NCBI GenBank assembly: GCA_050304135.1
Contig: JBNLDC010000008.1
Location: forward strand, 124,001-188,000
Source of the DNA: JAFGNB01 sp050304135
GTDB lineage: Bacteria > Fibrobacterota > Chitinivibrionia > Chitinivibrionales > Chitinispirillaceae
Direction: 5' to 3'
Length of the DNA stretch: 64,000 nt
A program made the position numbers and the translations under genes. Under the pieces are notes generated by a model. It had not been told where the DNA came from. It saw nothing but the letters and a program-made list of their open reading frames with translations, and made no database searches. Numbering within the stretch: position 1 is the stretch's first letter; each line of letters begins with the position of its first letter. This document shows, piece by piece, positions 18,814 through 27,109 of this stretch.

Positions 18814-20030
18814 GCCGACACCTCCTTTTTCAACCGTGCCACCCGATGTTTTCCATACGCCATCAGGTGTGCAAGCGGACGCCGCGCCATACAGACCGAA
18901 GCACAAATGCCGCAATCGATACACTGCCCGACCCCCAGACGCAGAAGCTCCTCATCCTTCGTAAATTCAACACACCGCCCCAGCAGATCAACGCGCAGGT
19001 GTACCGGACAAGTGCGGTAGCAGCGACCGCAATTGACACATGGTGTGGATTCCGGAGCATCAACCGCTCCGGCCGGCACAATCAGTACCGCATCGGTTTC
19101 CGGAAGCAGCGGCTGCTCGGGGGTATCAACCGCTACACCGCGCAGATCACCGCCCAGAACAACCTGCATACCGGTTTCAACCGTAATGCCGCATGCGGCG
19201 CAAAGAGTTCCAACCTGCATTCCAATGGGAACCCGCAGCAAACGAGTCTGTCCGTCTCTCCCGAACCGAACAGCCACCGGCATGGTTGTTGCCGCTTTCC
19301 CTGATGTCAAAGCCTCGGCCATTCTGGCAAGCTGCGAAGCGGTCAGCACCCAGGTTCTACCTCCCCCCGTCGACCCCGACAACCTGCGCAGTATAAGTTC
19401 GGGGAGTACCTGCGGATACGTTGGGATAACCGGGACAACACGTCCGAACGCGGCGAGTTCACTCCTGCGATCAGCGGGAAGGGTAACCGGTACCGCAATC
19501 TGTACCGCACCGGTATCATAGAGGTGCCGTATGATCCGCATACCTGAGAGCACCCGGCTGAAGTCCTTTTCGAGATACCAGCGGTTCACCACGCGCCCGA
19601 CATCCTCATCAAGCAGAGTGATCAGAAGCGATGCTCCCTCCGGAGGCAGATTGATTCCGGTAGTTTCAAGTGCATGTTTAACGGCCGGTATATCGACTTT
19701 TATCGGATCGGTAATCGGGTCAATGAGTTGAGTAGTTGAACCGGAATGCACCCCCTCGATACGAACAGCCGTGAATTTTCCCCGCTCACCACCATCCCAA
19801 GGAAACACCCGTCGAACAATCCCGGAAACCGAAGCGAATTCGCCAAACCGTGCCCCCCTGCAGAGCGGGGTCCCGGCGGTCACCGATGTTCCCTCTGGAA
19901 TAATTTCGCGCCTGTCCGGTTTGCAAAGCTGCAGCACAGATTCCGGGAGTCCGGCAAGCTCAATACCAGACGGAACCGCAGTAAGCGGAAATGTACCAGA
20001 AGCGCCTCGTGGTATGAATCGTCGGTTCAT
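18810..20030 (-). CDS. rnfC: RnfC, peripheral NAD(H)- and Fe-S-binding subunit
   Basis: 406 residues, at the short end for RnfC. It carries a NADH-dehydrogenase-like Rossmann/FMN region in the middle and a SLBB-type stretch (LRVPIGMQVGTLCAACGI) near 285. Two C-terminal [4Fe-4S] motifs follow: CVNCGRCYRTCP and CIDCGICASVCMA. It sits on the cytoplasmic face and exchanges electrons with NAD(H). The second cluster lacks the usual Pro after the last Cys. ATG 20030 is chosen because it overlaps the stop of the upstream cytochrome gene as ATGA and gives the usual N-terminus. Confidence 0.94.
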   Translation of the reverse strand: MNRRFIPRGASGTFPLTAVPSGIELAGLPESVLQLCKPDRREIIPEGTSVTAGTPLCRGARFGEFASVSGIVRRVFPWDGGERGKFTAVRIEGVHSGSTTQLIDPITDPIKVDIPAVKHALETTGINLPPEGASLLITLLDEDVGRVVNRWYLEKDFSRVLSGMRIIRHLYDTGAVQIAVPVTLPADRRSELAAFGRVVPVIPTYPQVLPELILRRLSGSTGGGRTWVLTASQLARMAEALTSGKAATTMPVAVRFGRDGQTRLLRVPIGMQVGTLCAACGITVETGMQVVLGGDLRGVAVDTPEQPLLPETDAVLIVPAGAVDAPESTPCVNCGRCYRTCPVHLRVDLLGRCVEFTKDEELLRLGVGQCIDCGICASVCMARRPLAHLMAYGKHRVARLKKEVSA

Positions 20031-20449
20031 CTGTTTTTCCGGTGACAAAAGGTGCAGTCCTCTCCCTCGTGACAAACAAGGCATTGTGTTCCGATACAGC
20101 GTGGGTGCGTTTCGTTGTCGGCGCATACCGTCTCTACTATATCGGGATTTTCGTAATGACACGCCCGACAGTTCATTCCCGACATAGTGGCCATATCCGC
20201 ATCCTCGTTATGATGACAATCCGCACAGTCAAGTGCAGCACCGGATTCATCGCTATGGAGACGGTGGGGAAGAAGAACCGGCCCTCCAGCCGTCGGAAGC
20301 AACACCCGTGGAGGATTCTTCGGCAGTTGCGGCGGACGGAGTGCATAGCCGGTAAACGCGGCAATAAGGGCAATGAGCAGCAACAATGCAGAAACTACAA
20401 ACGCGATGCGATGTAAAAACGGACCTGATAGATTGGCGCTACTGTTCAT
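20027..20449 (-). CDS. Membrane-anchored small tetraheme cytochrome c
   Basis: 140 residues. An uncleaved-looking N-terminal helix (~13-35) places the rest in the periplasm. Four CxxCH sites follow: CADCH, CRACH, CLVCH and CTFCH, with extra His residues (LPHRLHSDE, DCHHNED) that could be distal ligands, as in cytochrome c3/c7-type proteins. It is directly upstream of rnfC with a four-base overlap, so a role linking Rnf to the other periplasmic cytochromes is likely. Only six bases separate it from the preceding cytochrome gene. Confidence 0.9.
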   Translation of the reverse strand: MNSSANLSGPFLHRIAFVVSALLLLIALIAAFTGYALRPPQLPKNPPRVLLPTAGGPVLLPHRLHSDESGAALDCADCHHNEDADMATMSGMNCRACHYENPDIVETVCADNETHPRCIGTQCLVCHEGEDCTFCHRKNR

Positions 20450-20455
20450 TGGATA

Positions 20456-21325
20456 TCAGGGATGCGGGATCGGATGACAGGAGCGGCATTTCGCGGTAGA
20501 GGTATCTATATCACCGTCGAAATGTTTCTGAAAATCAGCGAGAGTATCGTTGTAGGAAAAATCCGCATGACAGTTGAAACAGTCATCAAAGATATCTTCC
20601 CTCCCGTGTTCCTCATGGTCGGGTACAAACTCATGGAGCGTCGACGTTGCGTGACAGAAATCGCACTGCGGCGGCCCGGTCTGCTGACTTTCAGTAAGAG
20701 CTACCTGCTGTCTCCCGCCGATCGTCACCGCACCGTGGCAATAGAGGTTGTAGCAGGTACCATCGAGATAGTACGGTGCGGTCGACTTGCCCGTTTTCTG
20801 CGGAGCATCAAACATTACATTAACCTTCCCGTCGTTATGCGTGGCGCGCGGAGCGATCTTTTTGTCAAGATCATACCCTTTATGACAGACACCGCAGGCG
20901 ATACTGTCTTCAGTATAGTGCCGATGCACTTTCTGCAGCTGCGGTGTTGCGTCCGGTGGCGTTTTATGACACCAGGTACAATCCCATCGTACATCATGAC
21001 AATAATCACACTGATCGGCCAGCGTATCCATAATCCCGTTGCGGTGCATGGTCGCATCAACCCATCCGAGGTTATCGTCGTATCCCTTATGACAGTCCTG
21101 GCATTTAAGCGGAAGCAGGACTTCAAGAGTTGAATCATCAACGGTTGTATCTATAACATGCTCGTAGTGAATCTCGTCCTGCGGAGACATCGCATGACAG
21201 GTCTCACAAGCATCACGTTCAAGCGCCTTCACCATGATCGGTTGCTTATCCTGCAGTTCACTGCAGCCGAACAGCAGCAGCATACCTGTGCCTGTTGCCA
21301 GCAGTACTGTTGCCCACCTCATCAT
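20456..21325 (-). CDS. Nonaheme cytochrome c lipoprotein with one CX4CH site
   Basis: 289 residues. A lipobox (LLLFGC) near residue 20 predicts a lipoprotein. Eight CxxCH sites are present (CETCH, CQDCH, CDYCH, CTWCH, CGVCH, CDFCH, CFNCH, CRSCH) plus one CYNLYCH site with four residues between the cysteines, giving nine predicted haems. A CxxxxCH followed by a CxxCH is the pattern of a domain described in Geobacter extracytoplasmic cytochromes. ATG 21325 follows GAGGAAAC and overlaps the preceding stop (ATGA). In this locus it is the candidate surface-exposed or inner-leaflet electron donor/acceptor. Confidence 0.9.
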   Translation of the reverse strand: MMRWATVLLATGTGMLLLFGCSELQDKQPIMVKALERDACETCHAMSPQDEIHYEHVIDTTVDDSTLEVLLPLKCQDCHKGYDDNLGWVDATMHRNGIMDTLADQCDYCHDVRWDCTWCHKTPPDATPQLQKVHRHYTEDSIACGVCHKGYDLDKKIAPRATHNDGKVNVMFDAPQKTGKSTAPYYLDGTCYNLYCHGAVTIGGRQQVALTESQQTGPPQCDFCHATSTLHEFVPDHEEHGREDIFDDCFNCHADFSYNDTLADFQKHFDGDIDTSTAKCRSCHPIPHP

Positions 21326-22281
21326 CGTTTCCTCACATGACATTGAACACAACTGTTTTCGGTATCATGACAGTAACCGCAATTGACCGTTCGCGTCCGC
21401 GCATCCATACCGTGAGAGAACTCGTATCCGGGACGATGCACCTCAAAAGAACTCTGCCCGCGATGACACTCGTTGCACTCACGTTCCACATGACAGTCGA
21501 GGCACTCCCTGCGATGGTAACGGGCATCATTACCATGACCATTGCGATACACCCAGCGGGCGGTATGTGAGCGGGGTTTGAGCCGGTCGGGATGCTCATG
21601 GCAAACCGTGCAACTGCCGTCCGCCTTACGGTTATCGTGGCACTCCATGCACAGCTTCATCGGCGGCACTTTTTTTATTTTCTTGAGCGGTTTGTAAATA
21701 TCCTTATGACAGGCGTTGCACTCCTCGGTGTACTGGATATGCCTGGTATGCGAAAAGAGCGGCATGGTGGGTTTGATATACTTCTTCTCGTTTGAAAATC
21801 CAGCCAGCAGTTCCGCCGGCGCATCCGAGCCGTTATGACACTGACTGCAGATTTCCTTCATTGAGGGACCGACCTTGTATCCGCGTACCAATTCAGAAAA
21901 AAGCGTCTGGTGGCACTGGACACACTCGGCACCTACCCCTTCAATATGATCTTTATGAGAAAACGTAGGAATGTCGGGACTTTCCTGCACTACCGCTTCG
22001 TCAAATGCAATATCAGGAGAACTCGAATAAGCTGGCGCCTGTTGCGCAACTGTACCCGTCGATGGAGTAGCCCCCGCGCCCATGTCGTAGGAAACTTCCG
22101 CAGAACTGTTCATTGATTCGGGCTCACTGCCCACCCCTGTATCTGTTAATTCGTTTGGATCATCGGTAATAAGCGCATCAAGAAACGATCCCTGCCCCCC
22201 CCCCGTTTGCCCGCGGGCAGGAGAGTCCAGCTGCGTTACAACAAGACAGAATAGTGCCATTATAAACAGTATCCGACTCAT
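21322..22281 (-). CDS. Periplasmic nonaheme cytochrome c
   Basis: 319 residues with a signal peptide (cleavage near ARGQTGG). A ~80-residue low-complexity acidic/Ser-rich linker precedes nine CxxCH sites: CVQCH, CSQCH, CNACH, CMECH, CTVCH, CLDCH, CNECH, CGYCH, CVQCH. Upstream FSHKDH and FSHTRH motifs supply distal His ligands as in class III/c7-like cytochromes. It overlaps both neighbours by four bases, so it should be made in step with the barrel protein upstream and the lipoprotein cytochrome downstream. By position and build it is a candidate for the barrel-embedded wire (MtrA-like role), which is inference. Confidence 0.9.
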   Translation of the reverse strand: MSRILFIMALFCLVVTQLDSPARGQTGGGQGSFLDALITDDPNELTDTGVGSEPESMNSSAEVSYDMGAGATPSTGTVAQQAPAYSSSPDIAFDEAVVQESPDIPTFSHKDHIEGVGAECVQCHQTLFSELVRGYKVGPSMKEICSQCHNGSDAPAELLAGFSNEKKYIKPTMPLFSHTRHIQYTEECNACHKDIYKPLKKIKKVPPMKLCMECHDNRKADGSCTVCHEHPDRLKPRSHTARWVYRNGHGNDARYHRRECLDCHVERECNECHRGQSSFEVHRPGYEFSHGMDARTRTVNCGYCHDTENSCVQCHVRKR

Positions 22282-23813
22282 TCTCCGCCGCCCGTTGTCC
22301 AGAATTTTCTGATAAGCAGATTAGTGGTCAACAAAAATCGTACATCCTTTTTGTAGTAACGGTTGGTGATGTATTCCATCCGCGGATACAATGAGAGACC
22401 AATGCGGGAAAACGACATTTTGATACCACCGGTAAACAGTATCGCATTATGGGGAGACTTCATATCTTTTGCAGGTTCCAGCCCTGCAAGTATCGCTTCC
22501 ACCTGTTCTGGCGTCATGTTCGGGTCCGTCCACAATAGATCGATAAATTCCGGATCAAACGGTGCCGGTTCGTACAATGCAGGAAACTGACGGTAAAACT
22601 CCGCTCCACCGCGCAAAGAAAAAACCTTTCCAAGTGGCAGTGCACATCCGCCGTAGGTTCGTATGATCTGCCCGTGATACCCGAAACCAAGCACCGCGCC
22701 ACCGTAGACATACCGATGCGAGGCATCAAACGAAAGAAAATGATCCGCACCCTCATCAACAAATGAGGTGGCATGATAATCGAGTTGTATCACCGCCCCA
22801 GATTCGAAATAAAAATTAGAGGTCAATCCGAATTCCGTAAGTTGTTTAAAAAACATAATGGAAAAATAATTGGTCGAATCGATTCTCCCTTTCTCTCCAA
22901 GAACATATACCGAAATATCCCCAACACTGCCTGGCAGAAATCGCAGGCGGGCATCAAAGCGGTCGAATCCCTTGTGATAGAGTGAAAACCGACCGCTCCC
23001 GGTAAACCGCACAAACGAGACGGGCGAGAAGTCCGCACCAAGGGCCATTCTGAAATCGCCGGTGTTATCGCCATCACGAACCACTTTCACCAGGCTGTCC
23101 ACTACAACTTTCCCCGAATCAGGATTAAACCGTGGGAGTGTATCGAATCCGAACGTCGATCGCACTGCTGGTGCGGGAACCAGAGAGAGCCCGTAGGTAA
23201 GCGTTGTAAAAGGAATTGCCGAAACGGCCCCGTCGAGCATTGCGACCATCGAGTGAGACGGATTTGCGAGAAGATAGTGTTTGTAGGTGGTATCGGAAAT
23301 ATAGATCGTCTGGCTGGTTAGCGGATCGAAAATCGGTTGTATTTCAACTTCCTGTTTTCCCCAGGGAGAGGGGGTAAGCAGGCCGGCAGCCAGATTGACC
23401 GAAGCTTTCGCCGTTGGCTGCAGCGCTATCGATAAACCGTCGAAATCGTACGAATCAAACGAGAGGTTACTGTACTGCTGACGCCCGAGCCGGGCCCCGA
23501 ATACGTCTTTCTCGCTTTTCCAGGCAAAATACCCGGTGGTGATATCGTAGGTTCTTCTGCGCGAAGCACTACTCACCCCGTCAAGAAACGCATTGGAAGC
23601 TTTGCAGTCGGTTTCAAAGGAAAGTCCGCTTCCGCCGATATCTTCAAGTCCGAATCCGAAATTAAAATAGAGGTGATTGTCTTTACTGGTGGTATCGATA
23701 CGGTTTTTGTACTGGTAGTAATCATTGCCGGCACGAATCGTCAATAACGATCCTGAAGCGGAAAAATAAAAACCTGAAATGAGTACCGCAAAAACGATAA
23801 AGAATTGTTTCAT
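22278..23813 (-). CDS. Outer-membrane beta-barrel protein heading the Rnf-cytochrome operon
   Basis: 511 residues with a signal peptide (MKQFFIVFAVLISGFYFSAS). The mature part is rich in alternating hydrophobic/polar strands with aromatic girdles (for example TTGYFAWKSEKDVFGARLGR, YGGAVLGFGYHGQIIRTYGG), typical of a barrel of 16 or more strands. It contains no CxxCH. I cannot assign it to a named family with certainty; a porin of the kind that partners multiheme cytochromes is the best guess from context. The start at 23813 is chosen because it begins the signal peptide. Its stop overlaps the next cytochrome start (ATGA). It is the first gene of the run, downstream of a 759-base gap. Confidence 0.75.
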   Translation of the reverse strand: MKQFFIVFAVLISGFYFSASGSLLTIRAGNDYYQYKNRIDTTSKDNHLYFNFGFGLEDIGGSGLSFETDCKASNAFLDGVSSASRRRTYDITTGYFAWKSEKDVFGARLGRQQYSNLSFDSYDFDGLSIALQPTAKASVNLAAGLLTPSPWGKQEVEIQPIFDPLTSQTIYISDTTYKHYLLANPSHSMVAMLDGAVSAIPFTTLTYGLSLVPAPAVRSTFGFDTLPRFNPDSGKVVVDSLVKVVRDGDNTGDFRMALGADFSPVSFVRFTGSGRFSLYHKGFDRFDARLRFLPGSVGDISVYVLGEKGRIDSTNYFSIMFFKQLTEFGLTSNFYFESGAVIQLDYHATSFVDEGADHFLSFDASHRYVYGGAVLGFGYHGQIIRTYGGCALPLGKVFSLRGGAEFYRQFPALYEPAPFDPEFIDLLWTDPNMTPEQVEAILAGLEPAKDMKSPHNAILFTGGIKMSFSRIGLSLYPRMEYITNRYYKKDVRFLLTTNLLIRKFWTTGGGE

Positions 23814-24572
23814 GGTGTTGGAAATAACCCGGTGACTATAAATAGATTGAACTATCAATCACTTTGTGCCTGTACCTGGAGCAGCTGAAGTCCCCTTTGC
23901 ACCAGAAGTAGATAATATAATCGAAGATCGTAATCCAGACAAAAAAAACTCCTCTCAATTGCAATTTTCAACGTGATTGATCGCTCAAGAAACGTTTTAT
24001 CTGTTGATCAATACCATTCGGAACCAGTTGATTATACTGCCCTGCCATTTTTCCGGATCAGCGGCTGCACACTATAAATGCACGCGACATATTGCGTAAA
24101 TATAAACCGGAAAGCAGGCCCTGTCAACATTACGATGTTATAATTGAATACAAAAAGTAATATAACAATATGATTATATAACAAATATATTTATATAAAA
24201 ATATTATTGTATTGTATTTGTTATCATATAGTAAAAGATACCGACATCCTTCAAACCCGTATTCCGGGACAAAAGCACTTTGTCCACCGTAAAGAGTAAT
24301 TTTACCATTGTAACATTCAAATTTCCATACCTGTCGGTCTGCATATAAAAAAAAACCGAAGCGGAAAACCGTTTCGGCAGAGTTAAACAGGAAACAGAAC
24401 GAACGTATTGAAGAACAACAATTTGAAATGTACGAAATTGCCGACCTCGGATATCCTCAACGCGGGCAAGGGATAATGCGAGTACTGTAATAGTATCAAA
24501 AAATCGAGTACTAAGTGAAAGTCCGCCGACCGGTACAACAGCAATTTTTACCCTGAAATCGAGTAAGGCGGA
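23814..24572. other. Intergenic, 759 bases: presumed Rnf operon promoter, A+T-rich block, ilvN terminator
   Basis: No gene is visible. The region holds an intrinsic terminator for ilvBN (24347-24377, minus). At 24141-24240 I count only 12 G or C in 100 bases, against roughly half elsewhere. Nearest the Rnf locus (23820-24060) is an ordinary-composition leader with several TTGATC-like words, none forming a clear regulator box. It is by far the longest gap in this half of the window, consistent with a regulated promoter for the large cytochrome operon. Confidence 0.6.
24347..24377 (-). terminator. Intrinsic terminator of the leu-ilv operon
   Basis: Read on the minus strand: CCGAAACGG, loop TTTT, CCGCTTCGG, then nine T. 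The stem is nine pairs with one mismatch. It lies about 200 bases after the ilvN stop and would end the leuCD-ilvBN transcript before the Rnf promoter region. Confidence 0.85.
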
Positions 24573-25058
24573 TCAGGTCTCTTCGCATCCCCGTACCATG
24601 AAGAGTTTTCCCGACCGTATCGATTCGACAATCCCGTACTTCTCCATCATCGTCTGAAACGCGTCCATCTTTTCAGATGCTCCGGTGATCTGAAATACAA
24701 CCGTCTCTTCGGTCAGGTCAACCGACATCGCTTTAAAGTGATCGGCAATCTGAAATATCTCGGTGCGGAGAGTAGCAGGTGAAGTAACCTTATAGAGCCC
24801 GAGCTCCCGTTCGATCATCGCATCACCGGTATGATCAACCGCATGCAGAACATCGACCAGTTTGTTAAGCTGTTTAAGGATCTGGTCGAGTGTACGCGGA
24901 TCACCCGACACCACAAGGCTCATCCGTGAAAACTGCGGGTCCTTGAGCGGCGAGACAACAACACTGTCGATGTTGTACCCGCGGCGGGAGAACACCAGTG
25001 CGACTCGGATGAGTACGCCCGGCCGGTTGTTCACCAGAAGGCTTATCGTATGCTGCAT
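24573..25058 (-). CDS. ilvN: Acetolactate synthase small (regulatory) subunit
   Basis: 161 residues, typical small-subunit length. The N-terminal ACT domain is visible as MQHTISLLVNNRPGVLIRV and RRGYNIDSVVV, followed by a C-terminal half with ERELGLYKV and the MVRG ending. It confers valine feedback and activates the catalytic subunit. Start at 25058 is favoured by homology to the usual N-terminus and GGGGAAA upstream; an in-frame ATG at 25076 is also possible. It follows ilvB by 82 bases on the same strand and precedes a clear terminator. Confidence 0.93.
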   Translation of the reverse strand: MQHTISLLVNNRPGVLIRVALVFSRRGYNIDSVVVSPLKDPQFSRMSLVVSGDPRTLDQILKQLNKLVDVLHAVDHTGDAMIERELGLYKVTSPATLRTEIFQIADHFKAMSVDLTEETVVFQITGASEKMDAFQTMMEKYGIVESIRSGKLFMVRGCEET

Positions 25059-25140
25059 ACTGTTTCCCCGTGACATGTATATTCTTCCTGCTGTAAATGG
25101 AATTTTAATCAACTATTACCGATAATTACCGGTACCTGTT

Positions 25141-26856
25141 TTAGGTACTTCCCTTCGGTTTTTCGAGTTTTCCTTTCGGTGCCTCCATAATCATCTCGTG
25201 ATAGGAAGCTCCCGGCGGTATCATCGGGAACACATTGTCCTCCTTGATGACTTCGGCATGGATCAGACAGGGGCCATCCGTGTAGGCGAGGGCCTCCCGA
25301 AGTACCGTTTCAGCATTTTCCACACTGTCCATATGAAACGCTTTCACCCCGTATGCCTCGGCCAGCCTCACGAAATCGGGATTGCCTTCGAGATCAACGC
25401 CAACGAGCCGTTTGTCGTAAAAGAGGTCCTGCCACTGACGCACCATTCCGAGAAATTTGTTGTCAAGAATCAGAATCTTCACCGGCAGCTTATGTATCGC
25501 GGCCGTCGAGAGCTCCGCCTCGGTCATCTGAAATCCGCCGTCGCCCACAATCGCCACTACCGTGGCTTCGGGGTCTGCGAATTGTGCGCCAAGTGCCGCG
25601 GGAAAACCAAAGCCCATGGTGCCTGCGCCACCCGAAGAGAGGAAACTGTTGGGCTGCTTCACATGGCAGAACTGTGCCGCCCACATCTGGTGCTGCCCGA
25701 CGTCGGTCACAAAAACGGTCGGTTCGGGAGCCAGAGAATCGAGGACCTTCAGCACGTACTGCGCCTCTAGCCCGTTGTCGACCGTGACCCTGAGCGGGCA
25801 GTTCGTCTTGAACTCCTGTACCCGCGCAATCCATGGAGCGGTTTCACCCGCAGTGACCACCTCAAGCAGTGCCGCCAACACCGTTTTAGCATCACCCTCA
25901 AGAAACAGATCAACAGGAATCATCTTATTGTATTCAGCCTGATCGATATCGATCTGGATTTTATACGCATCCGGACAGAACTGCGACGGGTTACCGATAA
26001 TGCGATCATCCCACCGGGAACCGATATTCAGAATAAGATCACACTCCCGAACCGCACAGTTCGCGAAAGCGGTCCCGTGCATGCCGAGCATCCCCAGACT
26101 GAGCGGATGGTTCTCCGGAAAGATCCCTTTACCGAGGAGCGTGGTAACCACCGGTATCTGCATCCGCTCGGCAAGTTCCTTTACCTCGTTCCACGCCCTG
26201 GAAATAAGTGCGCCGTGTCCGGCAAGAATAATTGGTTTCGCCGCACTCCGGAGTTTCTCCGCCACCAGAGTAACCATTGTCGCATCATCAAATGACGGAA
26301 GGCGGTACCCGGGCAGCTTGATCGGGACCGTAAAATCCGGAACAAAAAGCGCCGAAGAAACATCTTTCGGTAAATCGATCAAGACCGGTCCCGGTCTGCC
26401 GGTCTCCGCCAGATAAAAAGCCTCCTTAACCACTTCGGGAATATCCTCAACACGCTTGACCAGATAGGAATACTTGACCACCGGGTAGGAAATGCCGGAA
26501 ACATCGGCCTCCTGAAAGGCATCGAGTCCCAGATTCGGTGTGATCGTCTGGCCGCAGATCACCACCATCGGTACCGAGTCCATCTGAGCGGTCAGCATAC
26601 CCGTAATGGCATTGGTAGCTCCCGGTCCCGAGGTCACCAGGGCAACCCCCGCCTTCCCGGTCGCGCGGGCGAAACCGTCGGCCATGTGGGTGGCTCCCTG
26701 CTCGTGGCGGCTCAGCACCAGTTTGATCGAAGAATCCAGCAGTGCGTCAAACACCGGAATGTTCGCCCCTCCCGGATACCCGAAGATGTGCGTTACACCA
26801 TGTTCTTCACACTGTTTCACCAGAGCCTGCGCTCCGGTCATTTTCGTTTCATTCAT
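25141..26856 (-). CDS. ilvB: Acetolactate synthase large (catalytic) subunit
   Basis: 571 residues. A ThDP-dependent enzyme: the catalytic Glu region is FGYPGGANIPVFDAL, the activated-site His region is LSRHEQGATHMADGFARATG, and the ThDP-Mg motif is VGDGGFQMTEAELSTA near residue 430. Central FAD-binding region present. It makes 2-acetolactate or 2-aceto-2-hydroxybutyrate, the first common step to valine, leucine and isoleucine. AAGGAAAC precedes ATG 26856. A repeat element begins 15 bases upstream of the start, separating it from leuD. Confidence 0.96.
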   Translation of the reverse strand: MNETKMTGAQALVKQCEEHGVTHIFGYPGGANIPVFDALLDSSIKLVLSRHEQGATHMADGFARATGKAGVALVTSGPGATNAITGMLTAQMDSVPMVVICGQTITPNLGLDAFQEADVSGISYPVVKYSYLVKRVEDIPEVVKEAFYLAETGRPGPVLIDLPKDVSSALFVPDFTVPIKLPGYRLPSFDDATMVTLVAEKLRSAAKPIILAGHGALISRAWNEVKELAERMQIPVVTTLLGKGIFPENHPLSLGMLGMHGTAFANCAVRECDLILNIGSRWDDRIIGNPSQFCPDAYKIQIDIDQAEYNKMIPVDLFLEGDAKTVLAALLEVVTAGETAPWIARVQEFKTNCPLRVTVDNGLEAQYVLKVLDSLAPEPTVFVTDVGQHQMWAAQFCHVKQPNSFLSSGGAGTMGFGFPAALGAQFADPEATVVAIVGDGGFQMTEAELSTAAIHKLPVKILILDNKFLGMVRQWQDLFYDKRLVGVDLEGNPDFVRLAEAYGVKAFHMDSVENAETVLREALAYTDGPCLIHAEVIKEDNVFPMIPPGASYHEMIMEAPKGKLEKPKGST

Positions 26857-26870
26857 TACGTTTCCTTTTC

Positions 26871-26940
26871 CCTGGTCTCGATACACTGAAGCACATCTCT
26901 ATACAACGCATGCAGCACTCGACCTGCGGCGAGATTTCCT
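26871..26940. repeat. Intergenic repeat, copy 1 (upstream of ilvB)
   Basis: A ~70-base unit beginning CCTGGTCTCGATACACTGAA and including CACTCGACCTGCGG. It is imperfectly repeated at 27019-27083 in the same orientation. The GGTCTCGATAC...CTCGACC framework resembles dispersed palindromic repeats seen in many bacterial genomes. It ends only 15 bases before the ilvB start. Confidence 0.6.
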
Positions 26941-27018
26941 CCATACCGCACATCGAGTAGACCAGTGGCGAAATGTAAAAAAAGTAGTCTCGGTCGTATC
27001 GAGATGAGCACCATTTAG

Positions 27019-27083
27019 CCTGGTCACGATACGCTCACGCACAAGCTATACAACCCGACGCACTCGACCTGCGGAGCACCTTC
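27019..27083. repeat. Intergenic repeat, copy 2 (downstream of leuD)
   Basis: Begins CCTGGTCACGATACGCTCAC, shares CTATACAAC and GCACTCGACCTGCGG with copy 1, and ends near CACCTTCC. It lies just after the leuD stop. The two copies differ at scattered positions, so they are old or independent insertions rather than a recent duplication. Confidence 0.6.
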
Positions 27084-27109
27084 CCCCGCGTCCAGCTCAT
27101 TTCACCTCA

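Noticed and set aside
23820..24060. TTGATC-like words upstream of the Rnf locus as FNR/CRP boxes
   Set aside because: None has the proper spacing and symmetry; TTGATCAA occurs by chance in such sequence.
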